A stretch of 64,000 nt of DNA from Pseudemcibacter aquimaris (GTDB taxonomy: Bacteria; Pseudomonadota; Alphaproteobacteria; Sphingomonadales; Emcibacteraceae): assembly GCF_028869115.1 (NCBI RefSeq), contig NZ_CP079800.1:496001-560000 (forward strand). Direction: 5' to 3'. Under the pieces are notes generated by a model. That model was not told the DNA's origin, searched no databases, and saw nothing but the letters and a program-made list of their open reading frames with translations. Below are positions 1 through 10,829 of the stretch, in pieces (positions within the stretch are counted from its first letter, which is position 1; every line of letters starts with the position of its first letter). The translations under genes and the position numbers were made by a program.

Positions 1-1240
1 TCTTTACCTTATAGGCTTCAGTACAGCTGAAAACAAATTTACCGTTGGTAATATCAACCTGACCACCCCCAAAATTAACGGCATAAAGGCCGTCTTTAAC
101 ACCAGCCAAAATTTCTTCAGGTGATTGATCGCCACTTAACATATATGTATTGGTCATGCGTGGCATGGGTTGGTGTGCATAACTTTGGCGTCTTCCGTTG
201 CCGGTTGATTCCACACCCATAAGGCGGGCATTCATGCGGTCTTGCATATATCCAACAAGAATGCCGTCCTCAATTAACGTTGTGCAATTGGTCGACGTGC
301 CTTCGTCGTCAATACTTAATGAACCGCGGCGGTTTTCTAGAGTGCCGTCATCAACAACTGTTACGCCTTTTGCAGCGATTTGTTCACCCATAAGACCAGC
401 AAAGGCAGACGTCCCTTTGCGGTTGAAGTCGCCCTCAAGGCCATGTCCGATGGCTTCATGAAGAAGGACGCCGGGCCATCCTGGCCCAAGAACAACATCC
501 ATTTCACCAGCTGGGGCAGGAACGCTATCCAGATTTAATATTGCTTGTCTGATGGCATCATCGGTTTGTCTTTTCCAGTTTTCTTCGGATAAGAGTTCGG
601 TGTATGTGTATCTTCCACCTGCGCCTTCGTAACCGCTTTCCATGCGGTCCCCGTCTTTTGCAACGACGCTGACATTTAACCTGACGAGCGGTCTGATATC
701 TTGAACGCGATGACCACCAGGTCTGATAATTTCAACGACTTGCCATTCACCCGCTATTGAACAGCTGACTTGGCAAACTTTTGGATCTCTAGAACGGGCA
801 TATTCATCAATTTCTTCAAGAAGTCTGATTTTATCTTTGAATGCTACACCCCCAAGCGGGTTTTCGTCGCTATATAGTTTTTTGTTAGTTCGGATCGGTG
901 GAATGGCAAGTGTGCCGCCTGAACCTGACTTAATACTACTGACTGTGTCTGCCGCACGTTTAAGTGATTCTTTATTTATTTCCGAAGAATGTGCGAATCC
1001 GGTGACTTCGCCCAGTATACTTCTTAATCCAAAACCCTTTGACGTATCATATGCGGCATTTTTTAGCCTGCCATCATCAAATGAGAAAGTTTCAGATTGC
1101 GAATATTGTAAATATAGTTCGCCGTCATCCATGCCATGCAAGGCTTCATCGACAATGCGCTGTGTCTCTAATGATGAAATATCAGAATCATCGCTAGATT
1201 CTGCAAAAAAGTGAGAATTTTCGTCTGAAATTATGGTCAT
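1..1240 (-). CDS. tldD: TldD-family metalloprotease, 3' end cut by window
   Basis: Reading the minus strand from the ATG at 1240 gives an open frame that runs off the window start, about 413 codons; the family is usually about 470-480 residues, so roughly the last 60 are outside. The zinc-binding helix HEAIGHGLEGDF, with the HExxxH motif typical of TldD, lies about 260 residues in, followed by NRKGTSAF. The visible end (ITNGKFVFSCTEAY) also fits TldD. TldD works with TldE (PmbA) as a cytosolic protease that degrades unfolded peptides and matures some modified peptides; that is family knowledge. The gene is divergent from the cox operon, an arrangement common in Alphaproteobacteria. Identification is firm; only the C-terminus cannot be checked. 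Confidence 0.93.
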   Translation of the reverse strand, partial: MTIISDENSHFFAESSDDSDISSLETQRIVDEALHGMDDGELYLQYSQSETFSFDDGRLKNAAYDTSKGFGLRSILGEVTGFAHSSEINKESLKRAADTVSSIKSGSGGTLAIPPIRTNKKLYSDENPLGGVAFKDKIRLLEEIDEYARSRDPKVCQVSCSIAGEWQVVEIIRPGGHRVQDIRPLVRLNVSVVAKDGDRMESGYEGAGGRYTYTELLSEENWKRQTDDAIRQAILNLDSVPAPAGEMDVVLGPGWPGVLLHEAIGHGLEGDFNRKGTSAFAGLMGEQIAAKGVTVVDDGTLENRRGSLSIDDEGTSTNCTTLIEDGILVGYMQDRMNARLMGVESTGNGRRQSYAHQPMPRMTNTYMLSGDQSPEEILAGVKDGLYAVNFGGGQVDITNGKFVFSCTEAYKVK

Positions 1241-1389
1241 AGGTGTTTATATACTTCGTAATTTTTGGGAATATTATATAGACAAAATCAGTAATATCCA
1301 TTTGTTTATTGTATTTCAAGCATAGAAAAAGAGCGGTTTTGAGAATGATTCTACAACTGTGGTATGGCTAAAGGGGCGTAACTATTCAA

Positions 1390-1403
1390 TTGATATAGAT
1401 CAA
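1390..1403. promoter_or_regulatory. FNR/FixK-type box, perfect match
   Basis: TTGATATAGATCAA is a perfect match to the TTGAT-N4-ATCAA consensus recognised by Crp/FNR-family oxygen or redox regulators (FNR, FixK, FnrL, Anr). It is centred 51 bp upstream of a second, one-mismatch copy. Binding by such a regulator is inferred. Confidence 0.65.
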
Positions 1404-1440
1404 AGGGGCAAAAATAATAATATTTTTTGCACTTGTAGAC

Positions 1441-1454
1441 TTGAGCTAGATCAA
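1441..1454. promoter_or_regulatory. FNR/FixK-type box overlapping the putative cox -35
   Basis: TTGAGCTAGATCAA differs from the FNR consensus at one position. Its first six bases could also serve as the -35 (TTGAGC) for a -10 TATAAA at 1463-1468, spacing 16. A regulator bound here would cover the -35, which suggests repression of this high-oxygen oxidase when oxygen is low. Confidence 0.5.
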
Positions 1455-1593
1455 AATTCTGGTATAAACTCACCCGAAGGTCGTTTGATGTGGAGGAAGG
1501 GGAACATCTTTATATATTTATAAAGAGCTCTTTTCGCATACATTTTACGTCAAAATAATCGTTCATATCCGTATTTAAGGGGTAAAGAGGAAC

Positions 1594-4106
<2,513 letters not shown>

Positions 4107-4114
4107 TTTTAATT

Positions 4115-4145
4115 TGCCGGGCTTTTAACGAAGCCCGGCAGTTTT
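4115..4145 (+). terminator. Hairpin between coxA and ctaB (attenuator or partial terminator)
   Basis: A perfect 10-bp GC-rich stem, TGCCGGGCTT (4115-4124) and AAGCCCGGCA (4131-4140), with a 6-nt loop, is followed by GTTTT. It lies 9 nt past the coxA stop and ends 25 nt before ctaB. The short U-tract suggests partial termination or 3'-end protection of the coxBA message rather than a full operon end, because the downstream genes are all cox assembly genes. Confidence 0.65.
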
Positions 4146-4169
4146 ACCTGATAGAAGCCAAATAGAATT

Positions 4170-5099
4170 ATGAGTAACATGGAAATCACAAACGAACAGG
4201 AAATGACGGATTATTATCTGCCGACTGCGGGTGATTATTTTAGCCTGCTTAAACCGCGGGTGATGTCTCTTGTTATTTTTACAGCTTTTATTGGTCTTTT
4301 GGTTGCACCGGGTGAAATTCACCCTGTGATTGGATTTACTGCAATTCTTTGTATTGCGGTTGCTGCGGGTGCTTCGGGCTGTCTTAACATGTGGTACGAA
4401 GCAGACGTTGATGCGAAAATGAAACGCACAGCGAGCCGTCCAATCCCTGCTGGGAAAATTGATGCAACGTCTGCACTGCATTTTGGTGTAGCACTGGCTG
4501 TTGGTTCCGTTCTTATTATGGGATTAATGGTTAATGTTATGTCGGCGGTACTGCTTACTGTTACGATTCTGTTTTATGTTGTGGTTTACACAATGTGGCT
4601 TAAGCGCCGTACAGCACAAAACATCGTGATCGGTGGTGCGTCTGGTGCGTTCCCACCGATGGTGGCTTGGGCTGCGGTTACTGGTGATGTTAGTATCGAA
4701 AGCATTACACTATTTGCTATTATTTTTATGTGGACACCGCCACATTTTTGGGCGCTATCACTTTTTGCCTGTAAAGATTATGAAAATGCAGGCATTCCGA
4801 TGTTGCCGGTTGTCAGCGGTGAAAAAGCGACCAAAACACAAATTATGCTTTATACGCTTGCGATGGTGCCAGTAAGCATCTTGCCTTGGTATTTCGGTTT
4901 TGCCGGTGTCTTTTACGGTGCGACGGCAGCACTGCTTGGCGGTATGTTCATTTGGTTATCTTTTGCGCTTTATACGGATAAAGTATCTGTTGATGAAAAT
5001 GCAGCAAAGGCAAAGAAAGTCTTTTTCTTTTCTGTCTTTTATCTGTTTGCATTATTCGCGGTACTTGGGATTGAAAACTTGATCGGGAGGGTATTATAA
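4170..5099 (+). CDS. ctaB: Protohaem IX farnesyltransferase (haem O synthase)
   Basis: CtaB transfers a farnesyl group to haem b to make haem O, the precursor of haem A needed by the aa3 oxidase; it acts in the inner membrane. The 309-residue product shows the UbiA prenyltransferase signature [19 protein letters not shown] (aspartate-rich motif, about residues 75-93) and multiple hydrophobic segments, plus [12 protein letters not shown] typical of CtaB. The ATG at 4170 gives a cytosolic N-terminus; an in-frame ATG 4 codons later is also possible. It lies between coxA and coxF, as expected. Confidence 0.96.
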   Translation: MSNMEITNEQEMTDYYLPTAGDYFSLLKPRVMSLVIFTAFIGLLVAPGEIHPVIGFTAILCIAVAAGASGCLNMWYEADVDAKMKRTASRPIPAGKIDATSALHFGVALAVGSVLIMGLMVNVMSAVLLTVTILFYVVVYTMWLKRRTAQNIVIGGASGAFPPMVAWAAVTGDVSIESITLFAIIFMWTPPHFWALSLFACKDYENAGIPMLPVVSGEKATKTQIMLYTLAMVPVSILPWYFGFAGVFYGATAALLGGMFIWLSFALYTDKVSVDENAAKAKKVFFFSVFYLFALFAVLGIENLIGRVL

Positions 5100-5219
5100 A
5101 TGCCACTTCATGAAGAGCATAAAAAAAGAAAAGGTCGCAATTTTGCACTAGCAGCCGTGCTGGGCGGGCTTGTGTTCCTGTTTTTTATTATCACTTTGGT
5201 TAAGTTAGAGGTTATTTAA
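5100..5219 (+). CDS. coxF: CoxF-like small membrane protein
   Basis: A 39-codon gene starts at the ATG one base after the ctaB stop and ends 2 nt before ctaG. The product begins MPLHEEHKKRKGRNF and continues as one hydrophobic segment of about 20 residues (about 16-35). This layout, a short basic N-terminus followed by one membrane helix between ctaB and ctaG, matches the small CoxF/CtaF-type proteins found in alphaproteobacterial cox operons; their exact role in oxidase assembly is poorly known. The position, tight spacing and charge pattern make it a real gene despite its size. Confidence 0.82.
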   Translation: MPLHEEHKKRKGRNFALAAVLGGLVFLFFIITLVKLEVI

Positions 5220-5221
5220 AT

Positions 5222-5782
5222 ATGTCTGTACCTGCTAACCAGAGTAATGTTCATACAAAGACACTGATTTTAACGCTCGGTATCGTTTTCGGTATGGCGA
5301 TCCTTGTGGCAGCGTCCGTACCACTTTATCAGATGCTATGTCAGGTAACAGGGATCGGCGGAACAACAAATCAGGCTGAATATGCACCGGATGTAATTCT
5401 TGACCGTGAAGTTACAGTGCTTTTCAATTCCGATATTAACGGAAATCTTCCGTGGAAATTTAAACCTGTGCAGCGCCGTGTAAAAGTTAAAGTCGGCGAA
5501 GAGGCGCTCGTTTTTTATAAAGCTATTAACGAAAGTGATAAGCCGATCACGGGTGTCGCAACATATAATGTTACGCCATTTAAAACGGCATATTATTTTA
5601 ATAAGATTGAATGTTTCTGTTTTACAGAACAAACATTACAACCTGGCGAAGAAGTTGATATGGCAATCAGTTTTTACATTGATCCAGAATTCGTTGAAGA
5701 CGAAGATGTGGATGAAATTAAAGAATTGACCCTATCATATACTTTTTTCCCAGTAGACGATTACAATAAACAATTTGAATAA
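5222..5782 (+). CDS. ctaG: Cytochrome c oxidase assembly protein CtaG/Cox11
   Basis: CtaG (Cox11) delivers copper to the CuB site of subunit I. The 186-residue protein has one N-terminal membrane segment (about residues 14-38, ILTLGIVFGMAILVAASVPLY) and a periplasmic immunoglobulin-like domain. The copper-binding IECFCF motif (about residues 125-130) and the family-typical EQTLQPGEEVDMAISFYIDP are present, as is YQMLCQVTGIGGT near the membrane. It lies 2 nt after coxF and 27 nt before coxC, as in related operons. Confidence 0.96.
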   Translation: MSVPANQSNVHTKTLILTLGIVFGMAILVAASVPLYQMLCQVTGIGGTTNQAEYAPDVILDREVTVLFNSDINGNLPWKFKPVQRRVKVKVGEEALVFYKAINESDKPITGVATYNVTPFKTAYYFNKIECFCFTEQTLQPGEEVDMAISFYIDPEFVEDEDVDEIKELTLSYTFFPVDDYNKQFE

Positions 5783-5809
5783 TTAAACTAGAAAAGTAAG
5801 GAATCATTT

Positions 5810-6607
5810 ATGTCAGATTCACATGCTCCAAATCATAATTACCACTTGGTTGATCCAAGTCCATGGCCAATTGTATGCTCATTATCAGCATTCGTATTAT
5901 TCTTTGGTGCTGTAATTTACATGCACTTTGAAAGCCCATGGTTATTTGCGGTTGGTCTGCTAGCAACACTATTCGGTGCATACAGCTGGTGGGGTGACGT
6001 TATCCGTGAAGGTGAACATGAAGGACACCATAAGCCAATCGTACAGCTTGGTCTTCGTTATGGTATGTTCCTGTTCATTATTTCAGAAGTAATGTTCTTC
6101 GTAGCATGGTTCTGGGCATATTTTAATGCAAGCATCTTCCCAGTAGAAGCTGTTGGTTTTGTATGGCCGCCAGAAGGTGTTGAAACACTTGATCCATGGC
6201 ATCTGCCGCTAGTGAATACTCTGATCCTTCTTCTTTCTGGTTGTACGGTAACATGGGCTCACCATTCACTTGTTGAAGGTGACCGTAAGATGTTCATTCA
6301 AATGCTATTATATACTGTATTACTTGGCGGTTTATTTACGGGTGTTCAGGCATACGAATACAGCCATGCAACATTCGGTTTTGCTGATGGTATCTACAGT
6401 TCAACATTCTACATGGCGACCGGTTTCCACGGTTTCCACGTTCTAATTGGTACAATCTTCCTGTGCGTAAATCTGTTCCGTGGTATTAAAGGTCACTTTA
6501 AACCTGATCACCACTTTGGATTTGAAGCAGCAGCTTGGTACTGGCACTTCGTTGACGTTGTGTGGCTCGTACTATTCTTCTGCATCTACGTAGGAATTAC
6601 AGGTTAA
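5810..6607 (+). CDS. coxC: Cytochrome c oxidase subunit III
   Basis: Subunit III stabilises the oxidase core and helps sustain proton uptake. The 265-residue product has seven hydrophobic segments and the family motifs SEVMFFVAWFWAYF, WPPEGVETLDPWHLPLVNTLILL, ATGFHGFHVLIGT and the C-terminal AAAWYWHFVDVVWLVLF. A good ribosome site (AAGTAAGGAATC) precedes the ATG. It sits after ctaG and is followed closely by a DUF983 gene. Confidence 0.97.
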   Translation: MSDSHAPNHNYHLVDPSPWPIVCSLSAFVLFFGAVIYMHFESPWLFAVGLLATLFGAYSWWGDVIREGEHEGHHKPIVQLGLRYGMFLFIISEVMFFVAWFWAYFNASIFPVEAVGFVWPPEGVETLDPWHLPLVNTLILLLSGCTVTWAHHSLVEGDRKMFIQMLLYTVLLGGLFTGVQAYEYSHATFGFADGIYSSTFYMATGFHGFHVLIGTIFLCVNLFRGIKGHFKPDHHFGFEAAAWYWHFVDVVWLVLFFCIYVGITG

Positions 6608-6612
6608 GACAC

Positions 6613-7014
6613 TTGTCTGATTATTCAAATTCTGACACCCCAGTCTCGCCAATAAAAGCGGGGCTGGGGTGTCGTTGTCCTAGATGCGGAAAAGGAAAAC
6701 TATTTAACGGTATTCTTGAATTCGCGGAAGGGTGTAAAGTGTGTGATCTTGATTACGCAGAATTTGAAAAGGGTGATGGCCCCGCCGTTTTCATTATTTT
6801 AATTCTTGGCTTTATTGTGGTGGGTTTTGCTTTACTGGTTGAAGTGATTTATGAACCGCCATTATGGTTACATGCTATTTTATGGGGCCCTATGATTATT
6901 GGTGGATCAATTTGGATGTTACGCCCGATGAAAGCATTTATTATTGCAATGCAATATAGCTATAATGCAAGAGAAGGGCAGCTCGTCAATAAGGATACCG
7001 ACCAGGATACATAA
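6613..7014 (+). CDS. DUF983 zinc-ribbon membrane protein
   Basis: A 133-residue protein with an N-terminal zinc ribbon (CRCPRCGKGKLF and CKVCDLDY) and two membrane segments (about residues 60-105). DUF983 proteins are regularly found in alphaproteobacterial cox operons between coxC and SURF1; a role in oxidase maturation is assumed, not proven. The TTG at 6613, 5 nt after the coxC stop, is preferred because the only upstream ATG in frame (6562) would overlap coxC by 46 nt and add a non-family, Arg-rich N-terminus. The start is therefore moderately certain. Confidence 0.85.
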   Translation: MSDYSNSDTPVSPIKAGLGCRCPRCGKGKLFNGILEFAEGCKVCDLDYAEFEKGDGPAVFIILILGFIVVGFALLVEVIYEPPLWLHAILWGPMIIGGSIWMLRPMKAFIIAMQYSYNAREGQLVNKDTDQDT

Positions 7015-7015
7015 T

Positions 7016-7726
7016 ATGTCTTCCTATACATTTAAACCACGGCTATGGCCGACCATCATCACTTTACCTATTCTTGTTTGTTTACTGTTGCTGGGCAATT
7101 GGCAGGTTGAACGACTTGATTGGAAATTAGACCTAATTTCAAAAATTGAGGCACGTGCAACAAGCGAACCGGTTGAATTGCCACAAGGGATGGCGGATCA
7201 GGATGAGCTTGAATATCTACATGTGACGGTTACGGGTAGGTACGATAATGCTGCGGAAGTCACCATGTATAGCGTTGGTCCAAATGGGGAGCCGGGATAT
7301 GACTTGTACGCCCCGTTAAAGTTAACCGATGGACGCAGTATTATAATCAATCGTGGATGGGTTCCTGAACAAATCAAAGATCAAAACGTAAGGCCGGAAA
7401 CATTGGTGGATGGTGAAGTGACCATCATAGGGTTACTTAGAAAGCCATGGGAAAAATTATGGTATGGTCCGGAAAATGATCCGGCCGGCAATATGTGGTT
7501 TTATGGGGATGTTAATGGTATGGCCATGCATATGGGAATTAATGCCTATTTCCCGATGTTCCTTTATGCCGACAAAATCGATTCGGATAATGGTTTCCCG
7601 GTTGCCGGAAGAACGGAATTTAACATTGTGAATAATCATCTTGATTATGCAATGACATGGTATGGACTATCGATTGTATTGATTGTTATTTATTTGATTG
7701 CCCATATCCGTAAAAAAGAACAGTAA
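7016..7726 (+). CDS. SURF1 family cytochrome oxidase assembly protein
   Basis: SURF1 (Shy1) proteins assist haem A insertion into subunit I. The 236-residue product has the family layout: a membrane helix near the N-terminus (PTIITLPILVCLLLLGNWQ, about 13-31), a periplasmic domain with INRGWVP, and a second helix at the C-terminus (YGLSIVLIVIYLIAHIRKK). The GNWQVERLDWK motif after the first helix is typical. The ATG at 7016 directly follows the DUF983 stop; a longer frame from 6944 would run inside the previous gene and is rejected. Confidence 0.94.
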   Translation: MSSYTFKPRLWPTIITLPILVCLLLLGNWQVERLDWKLDLISKIEARATSEPVELPQGMADQDELEYLHVTVTGRYDNAAEVTMYSVGPNGEPGYDLYAPLKLTDGRSIIINRGWVPEQIKDQNVRPETLVDGEVTIIGLLRKPWEKLWYGPENDPAGNMWFYGDVNGMAMHMGINAYFPMFLYADKIDSDNGFPVAGRTEFNIVNNHLDYAMTWYGLSIVLIVIYLIAHIRKKEQ

Positions 7727-7801
7727 TTCTACAGAAAAGCTTGAAAGAAATTTACATATCGCTAATGTCTGTTGCGAAATTTAAATCTGAAGGACAAATC
7801 A

Positions 7802-9190
7802 GTGAAATATATAAGTACACGTGGTGAAGCACCTGAATTAACATTTGAAGAAGTTCTATTAACCGGACTGGCGCGTGATGGCGGTCTTTATCTGCCGGAA
7901 ACATGGCCGACATTTTCAAGTGATGAAATTGCTGAAATGCAAGGAATGCGATATCAGGATATCGCATTTAAGGTAATGTCACCTTTTGTTTGTCCTGAAA
8001 TTCCAGAAGATGATTTTAAAGGATTAATTGAAAAAGCATATTCAACATTCCGCCATGATGCGGTTGTGCCACTGGGTCAGGTTGATAACAATGAATGGAT
8101 CCTTGAATTATTCCATGGGCCAACACTTGCGTTTAAGGACGTTGCGCTTCAGCTTCTTGGCCATTTATTTAATTATGTACTGACCAAACGCGGCGAAAAA
8201 ATCACGATCGTTGGTGCAACATCCGGTGATACGGGTTCGGCGGCGATTGATTGTGTCCGTGGCCGTGATAGCGCCAATATCTTTATGCTGCATCCAAAAG
8301 GACGCGTGTCCGATGTTCAACGTCGCCAAATGACCACAGTGATTGAAGGCAACGTGCATAACATCGCGATTGAGGGCGATTTTGATAATTGTCAGGCACT
8401 TGTGAAGGCGCTCTTTAATGATCTTGAATTCCGTGATCAGATTAACCTATCCGCAGTGAACAGCATCAACTGGGCCCGTGTGATGGCGCAGATCGTTTAC
8501 TACTTTACATCTGCCATTGCTCTTGGCGCACCTGATAAAAAGGTTTCATTCAGTGTACCAACCGGGAATTTCGGTGATGTTTATGCCGGCTATATCGCGA
8601 AACAAATGGGTCTTCCGATTGAACAGCTTGTAGTGGCAACAAACGTGAATGATATTTTATCGCGTACTATCAATGGTGGTGAATATAAAGTTGGTGAAAC
8701 AATCCCAACCATCAGCCCGAGCATGGATATCCAGGTTTCCAGTAACTTTGAAAGATTACTGTTCAACATTTATGATGGTGATGGCGCGGCCATTCGCAAT
8801 CTGATGGAAAACTTAAAACAAAGCGGCCAGTTCAATATTGGTGAAGCGCAGCTTGAGAAAGCAAAAGAATCATTTGTTGCCATGCGCGTTTCTGAAGATG
8901 AAACCAAAAAAGCAATCGCTGACGTGTTTGAAAATGGCGGTCATTTAATCGATCCGCATACTGCGGTTGGTGTTAAAGCAGCCCGTGAAAATTGGGCTGA
9001 TAAGAAAACACCTATGGTGACATTAAGCACGGCCCATCCGGCAAAATTCCCGGATGCTGTGAAAGAAGTAACTGGAATTCATCCGGAACTTCCGGCGCAT
9101 ATGGCTGATCTTTTTGACCGTGAAGAAAAATTTGATGTTCTTTCGAATGATCTGGAACAGCTTAAAAAATATATTCTGGAAAATTTATGA
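7802..9190 (+). CDS. thrC: Threonine synthase
   Basis: ThrC converts O-phosphohomoserine to threonine with PLP. The 462-residue product begins VKYISTRGEAPELTFEEV, as in the longer-type (class 1) threonine synthases. The PLP lysine is in HGPTLAFKDVALQLLG (about residue 108), and GATSGDTGSAAI is the phosphate-binding loop. The GTG at 7802 is chosen because GAAGGA lies 7 nt upstream and the protein then begins as in relatives; a TTG at 7772 would add ten residues. It follows the cox genes by 75 nt and overlaps the M16 peptidase by 4 nt (ATGA), so the two are translationally coupled. Confidence 0.96.
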   Translation: MKYISTRGEAPELTFEEVLLTGLARDGGLYLPETWPTFSSDEIAEMQGMRYQDIAFKVMSPFVCPEIPEDDFKGLIEKAYSTFRHDAVVPLGQVDNNEWILELFHGPTLAFKDVALQLLGHLFNYVLTKRGEKITIVGATSGDTGSAAIDCVRGRDSANIFMLHPKGRVSDVQRRQMTTVIEGNVHNIAIEGDFDNCQALVKALFNDLEFRDQINLSAVNSINWARVMAQIVYYFTSAIALGAPDKKVSFSVPTGNFGDVYAGYIAKQMGLPIEQLVVATNVNDILSRTINGGEYKVGETIPTISPSMDIQVSSNFERLLFNIYDGDGAAIRNLMENLKQSGQFNIGEAQLEKAKESFVAMRVSEDETKKAIADVFENGGHLIDPHTAVGVKAARENWADKKTPMVTLSTAHPAKFPDAVKEVTGIHPELPAHMADLFDREEKFDVLSNDLEQLKKYILENL

Positions 9191-10446
9191 GCGTCCGCTC
9201 CACCACATTAAATAATGGACTTCGTGTTGTAACGGATCACATGCCACATGTGGAAACAGTGACGGTGGGCACATGGGTTGATGTAGGCAGTCGATTTGAA
9301 TCTGCATCGGAAAATGGTCTTTCGCATATGCTGGAACATATGGCGTTTAAAGGGACTGATCGCAGAAGTGCGCTTGATATCGCGGAAGAAATTGAAAATG
9401 TTGGTGGTTATCTCAACGCTTATACATCCCGTGAACAGACAACCTATTATGCACGCCTATTAAAAGATGATTTGGCGCTTGGCGTTGATATGCTTGGGGA
9501 TATTCTGCAAAATTCCACTTTTGAACAGGATGAACTTGAACGTGAACGCGGCGTCATTATTCAGGAAATCGGCCAAGCCGAAGACACGCCGGATGATATC
9601 ATTTTTGATTTGATGCAAGATGCTGCTTATCCTGATCAACCGCTCGGACGCCCCATTCTTGGAACAACTGATCTCGTCAATGCCTATAGCCGTGATGACC
9701 TTAACCGTTATATGAAAGGGCACTACCGGTTTGATACAATGGCCGTGGTCGGTGCCGGTAACCTTGATCATGATGATTTTGTAAAAATGGTGGAGAAGGG
9801 TTTCTCATCATTTGCTGCCGTTCGTGATTACGAAAAAAATACCGCTAAATATGTTGGTGGCGATAAACGCGTTTCAAAGGAACTGGAACAAGTAAACTTG
9901 CTTTTCGGGTTTGAAGGGGTGTCTTACGACGATCCTGATTATTACGCGGCACAAGTCATGTCGATGATTTTCGGTGGCGGCATGTCATCACGTCTATTCC
10001 AAGAGGTAAGAGAAAAACGTGGTCTGGTTTATTCCATTTATTCATACAATATTTCATATGTTGATGGCGGTACATTTGGAATTCACGCGGGTACGGGACC
10101 TGACCAAACGGCGGAATTAATCCCTGTTGTGGCGACAGAATTTAAAAAGATGGCAGATCATATTGCTGATCAGGAAATTATGCGTGCCAAGGCACAATTA
10201 AAAGCAGGCATTTTAATGTCGCTTGAAAACACAACCAGCCGCATGGAACAACTTGGCCGTCAGCAAATGATTTTTAATCGTCATATTCCAAGAGAAGAAA
10301 TCATCGAGAAAATCGAAGCTGTTGACGCAGCACAAATCAAACGCGTCACGGAAAGATTTCTTTCAAAAAGTGATTTAAGCTTTGGCGCGATTGGCCCGCT
10401 TATGAATATTGACCCTTATGATAAGGTATCGGCCTTTTTTAGTTAG
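9187..10446 (+). CDS. M16 family zinc peptidase (processing-peptidase-like)
   Basis: A 419-residue single M16 unit with the inverted zinc motif HMLEHMAFKG (HxxEH, about residues 48-52) and a downstream conserved acidic stretch (ERGVIIQEIGQAEDTP) that supplies the third ligand. The C-terminal part has the FGGGMSSRLFQEVREKRGLVYSI signature. It resembles the bacterial homologues of mitochondrial processing peptidase beta, commonly found next to thrC in Alphaproteobacteria. Its substrate is unknown. The start overlaps the thrC stop; its own 3' end overlaps the convergent GFA-type gene by 8 nt. Confidence 0.93.
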   Translation: MSVRSTTLNNGLRVVTDHMPHVETVTVGTWVDVGSRFESASENGLSHMLEHMAFKGTDRRSALDIAEEIENVGGYLNAYTSREQTTYYARLLKDDLALGVDMLGDILQNSTFEQDELERERGVIIQEIGQAEDTPDDIIFDLMQDAAYPDQPLGRPILGTTDLVNAYSRDDLNRYMKGHYRFDTMAVVGAGNLDHDDFVKMVEKGFSSFAAVRDYEKNTAKYVGGDKRVSKELEQVNLLFGFEGVSYDDPDYYAAQVMSMIFGGGMSSRLFQEVREKRGLVYSIYSYNISYVDGGTFGIHAGTGPDQTAELIPVVATEFKKMADHIADQEIMRAKAQLKAGILMSLENTTSRMEQLGRQQMIFNRHIPREEIIEKIEAVDAAQIKRVTERFLSKSDLSFGAIGPLMNIDPYDKVSAFFS

Positions 10447-10828
10447 GCGCGTCTTTTTCATATTTCGGCAAATCATCATCCAACTTCACATGTTTAAGCG
10501 CACCGCTTGACCAGATATGTTGCGTGATTTCGATGTCATCCGGGTTTTCAAGAACCCCAATTGGTAAATCAAAACATTTATCAGTATGGATAGAAACGTT
10601 TGATCCGCAATTTTCACAAAACCCGCGGGCGAGGGCCGCACTGGATTGATATTTTTTAATGTCGCCTTTTGTAACACGCACATTTTCTTTATCAAAAACC
10701 ACCCATACCATAAAGCTGGAACCAGATGATTTCTGACACATATTGCAATGACAATATTCTGCATAGTTTGGCTCGCCCGTGGCTTCTATTTCAATGGCTC
10801 CACATAGGCATTTTGCTTTATGGATCAT
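10439..10828 (-). CDS. GFA/CENP-V family zinc-binding protein
   Basis: A 129-residue protein of the Gfa-like fold, named after the glutathione-dependent formaldehyde-activating enzyme. Zinc-binding cysteines are seen in KCLCGAIE, CHCNMCQKSSGSSF and FCENCGSN. Family members are mostly uncharacterised and only a few act on S-hydroxymethylglutathione; the name should not be read as a function. It follows a glutathione S-transferase gene on the same strand with a 1-nt gap, which fits a glutathione-related role. Confidence 0.88.
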   Translation of the reverse strand: MIHKAKCLCGAIEIEATGEPNYAEYCHCNMCQKSSGSSFMVWVVFDKENVRVTKGDIKKYQSSAALARGFCENCGSNVSIHTDKCFDLPIGVLENPDDIEITQHIWSSGALKHVKLDDDLPKYEKDAPN

Positions 10829-10829
10829 G

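Larger units (their letters stand above)
1241..1593. promoter_or_regulatory. Divergent tldD / cox intergenic region
   Basis: This 353-bp gap carries no credible gene. It holds two FNR/FixK-like boxes (1390-1403 and 1441-1454), a candidate sigma-70 promoter facing coxB (TTGAGC at 1441-1446, TATAAA at 1463-1468), and an AT-rich inverted repeat (CTTTATA / TATAAAG, 1508-1525) in the presumed coxB leader. The leader from the promoter to the coxB ATG would be about 120 nt. Confidence 0.55.

Noticed and set aside
4125-4481. 118-codon open frame antisense to ctaB
   Set aside because: It begins inside ctaB and ends in the intergenic hairpin; the product (rich in Cys, Arg and Asn) looks like an antisense shadow.
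6944-7015. Longer N-terminus for SURF1 starting inside DUF983
   Set aside because: The extra 24 residues are not family-like and the ATG at 7016 gives the normal membrane helix position.
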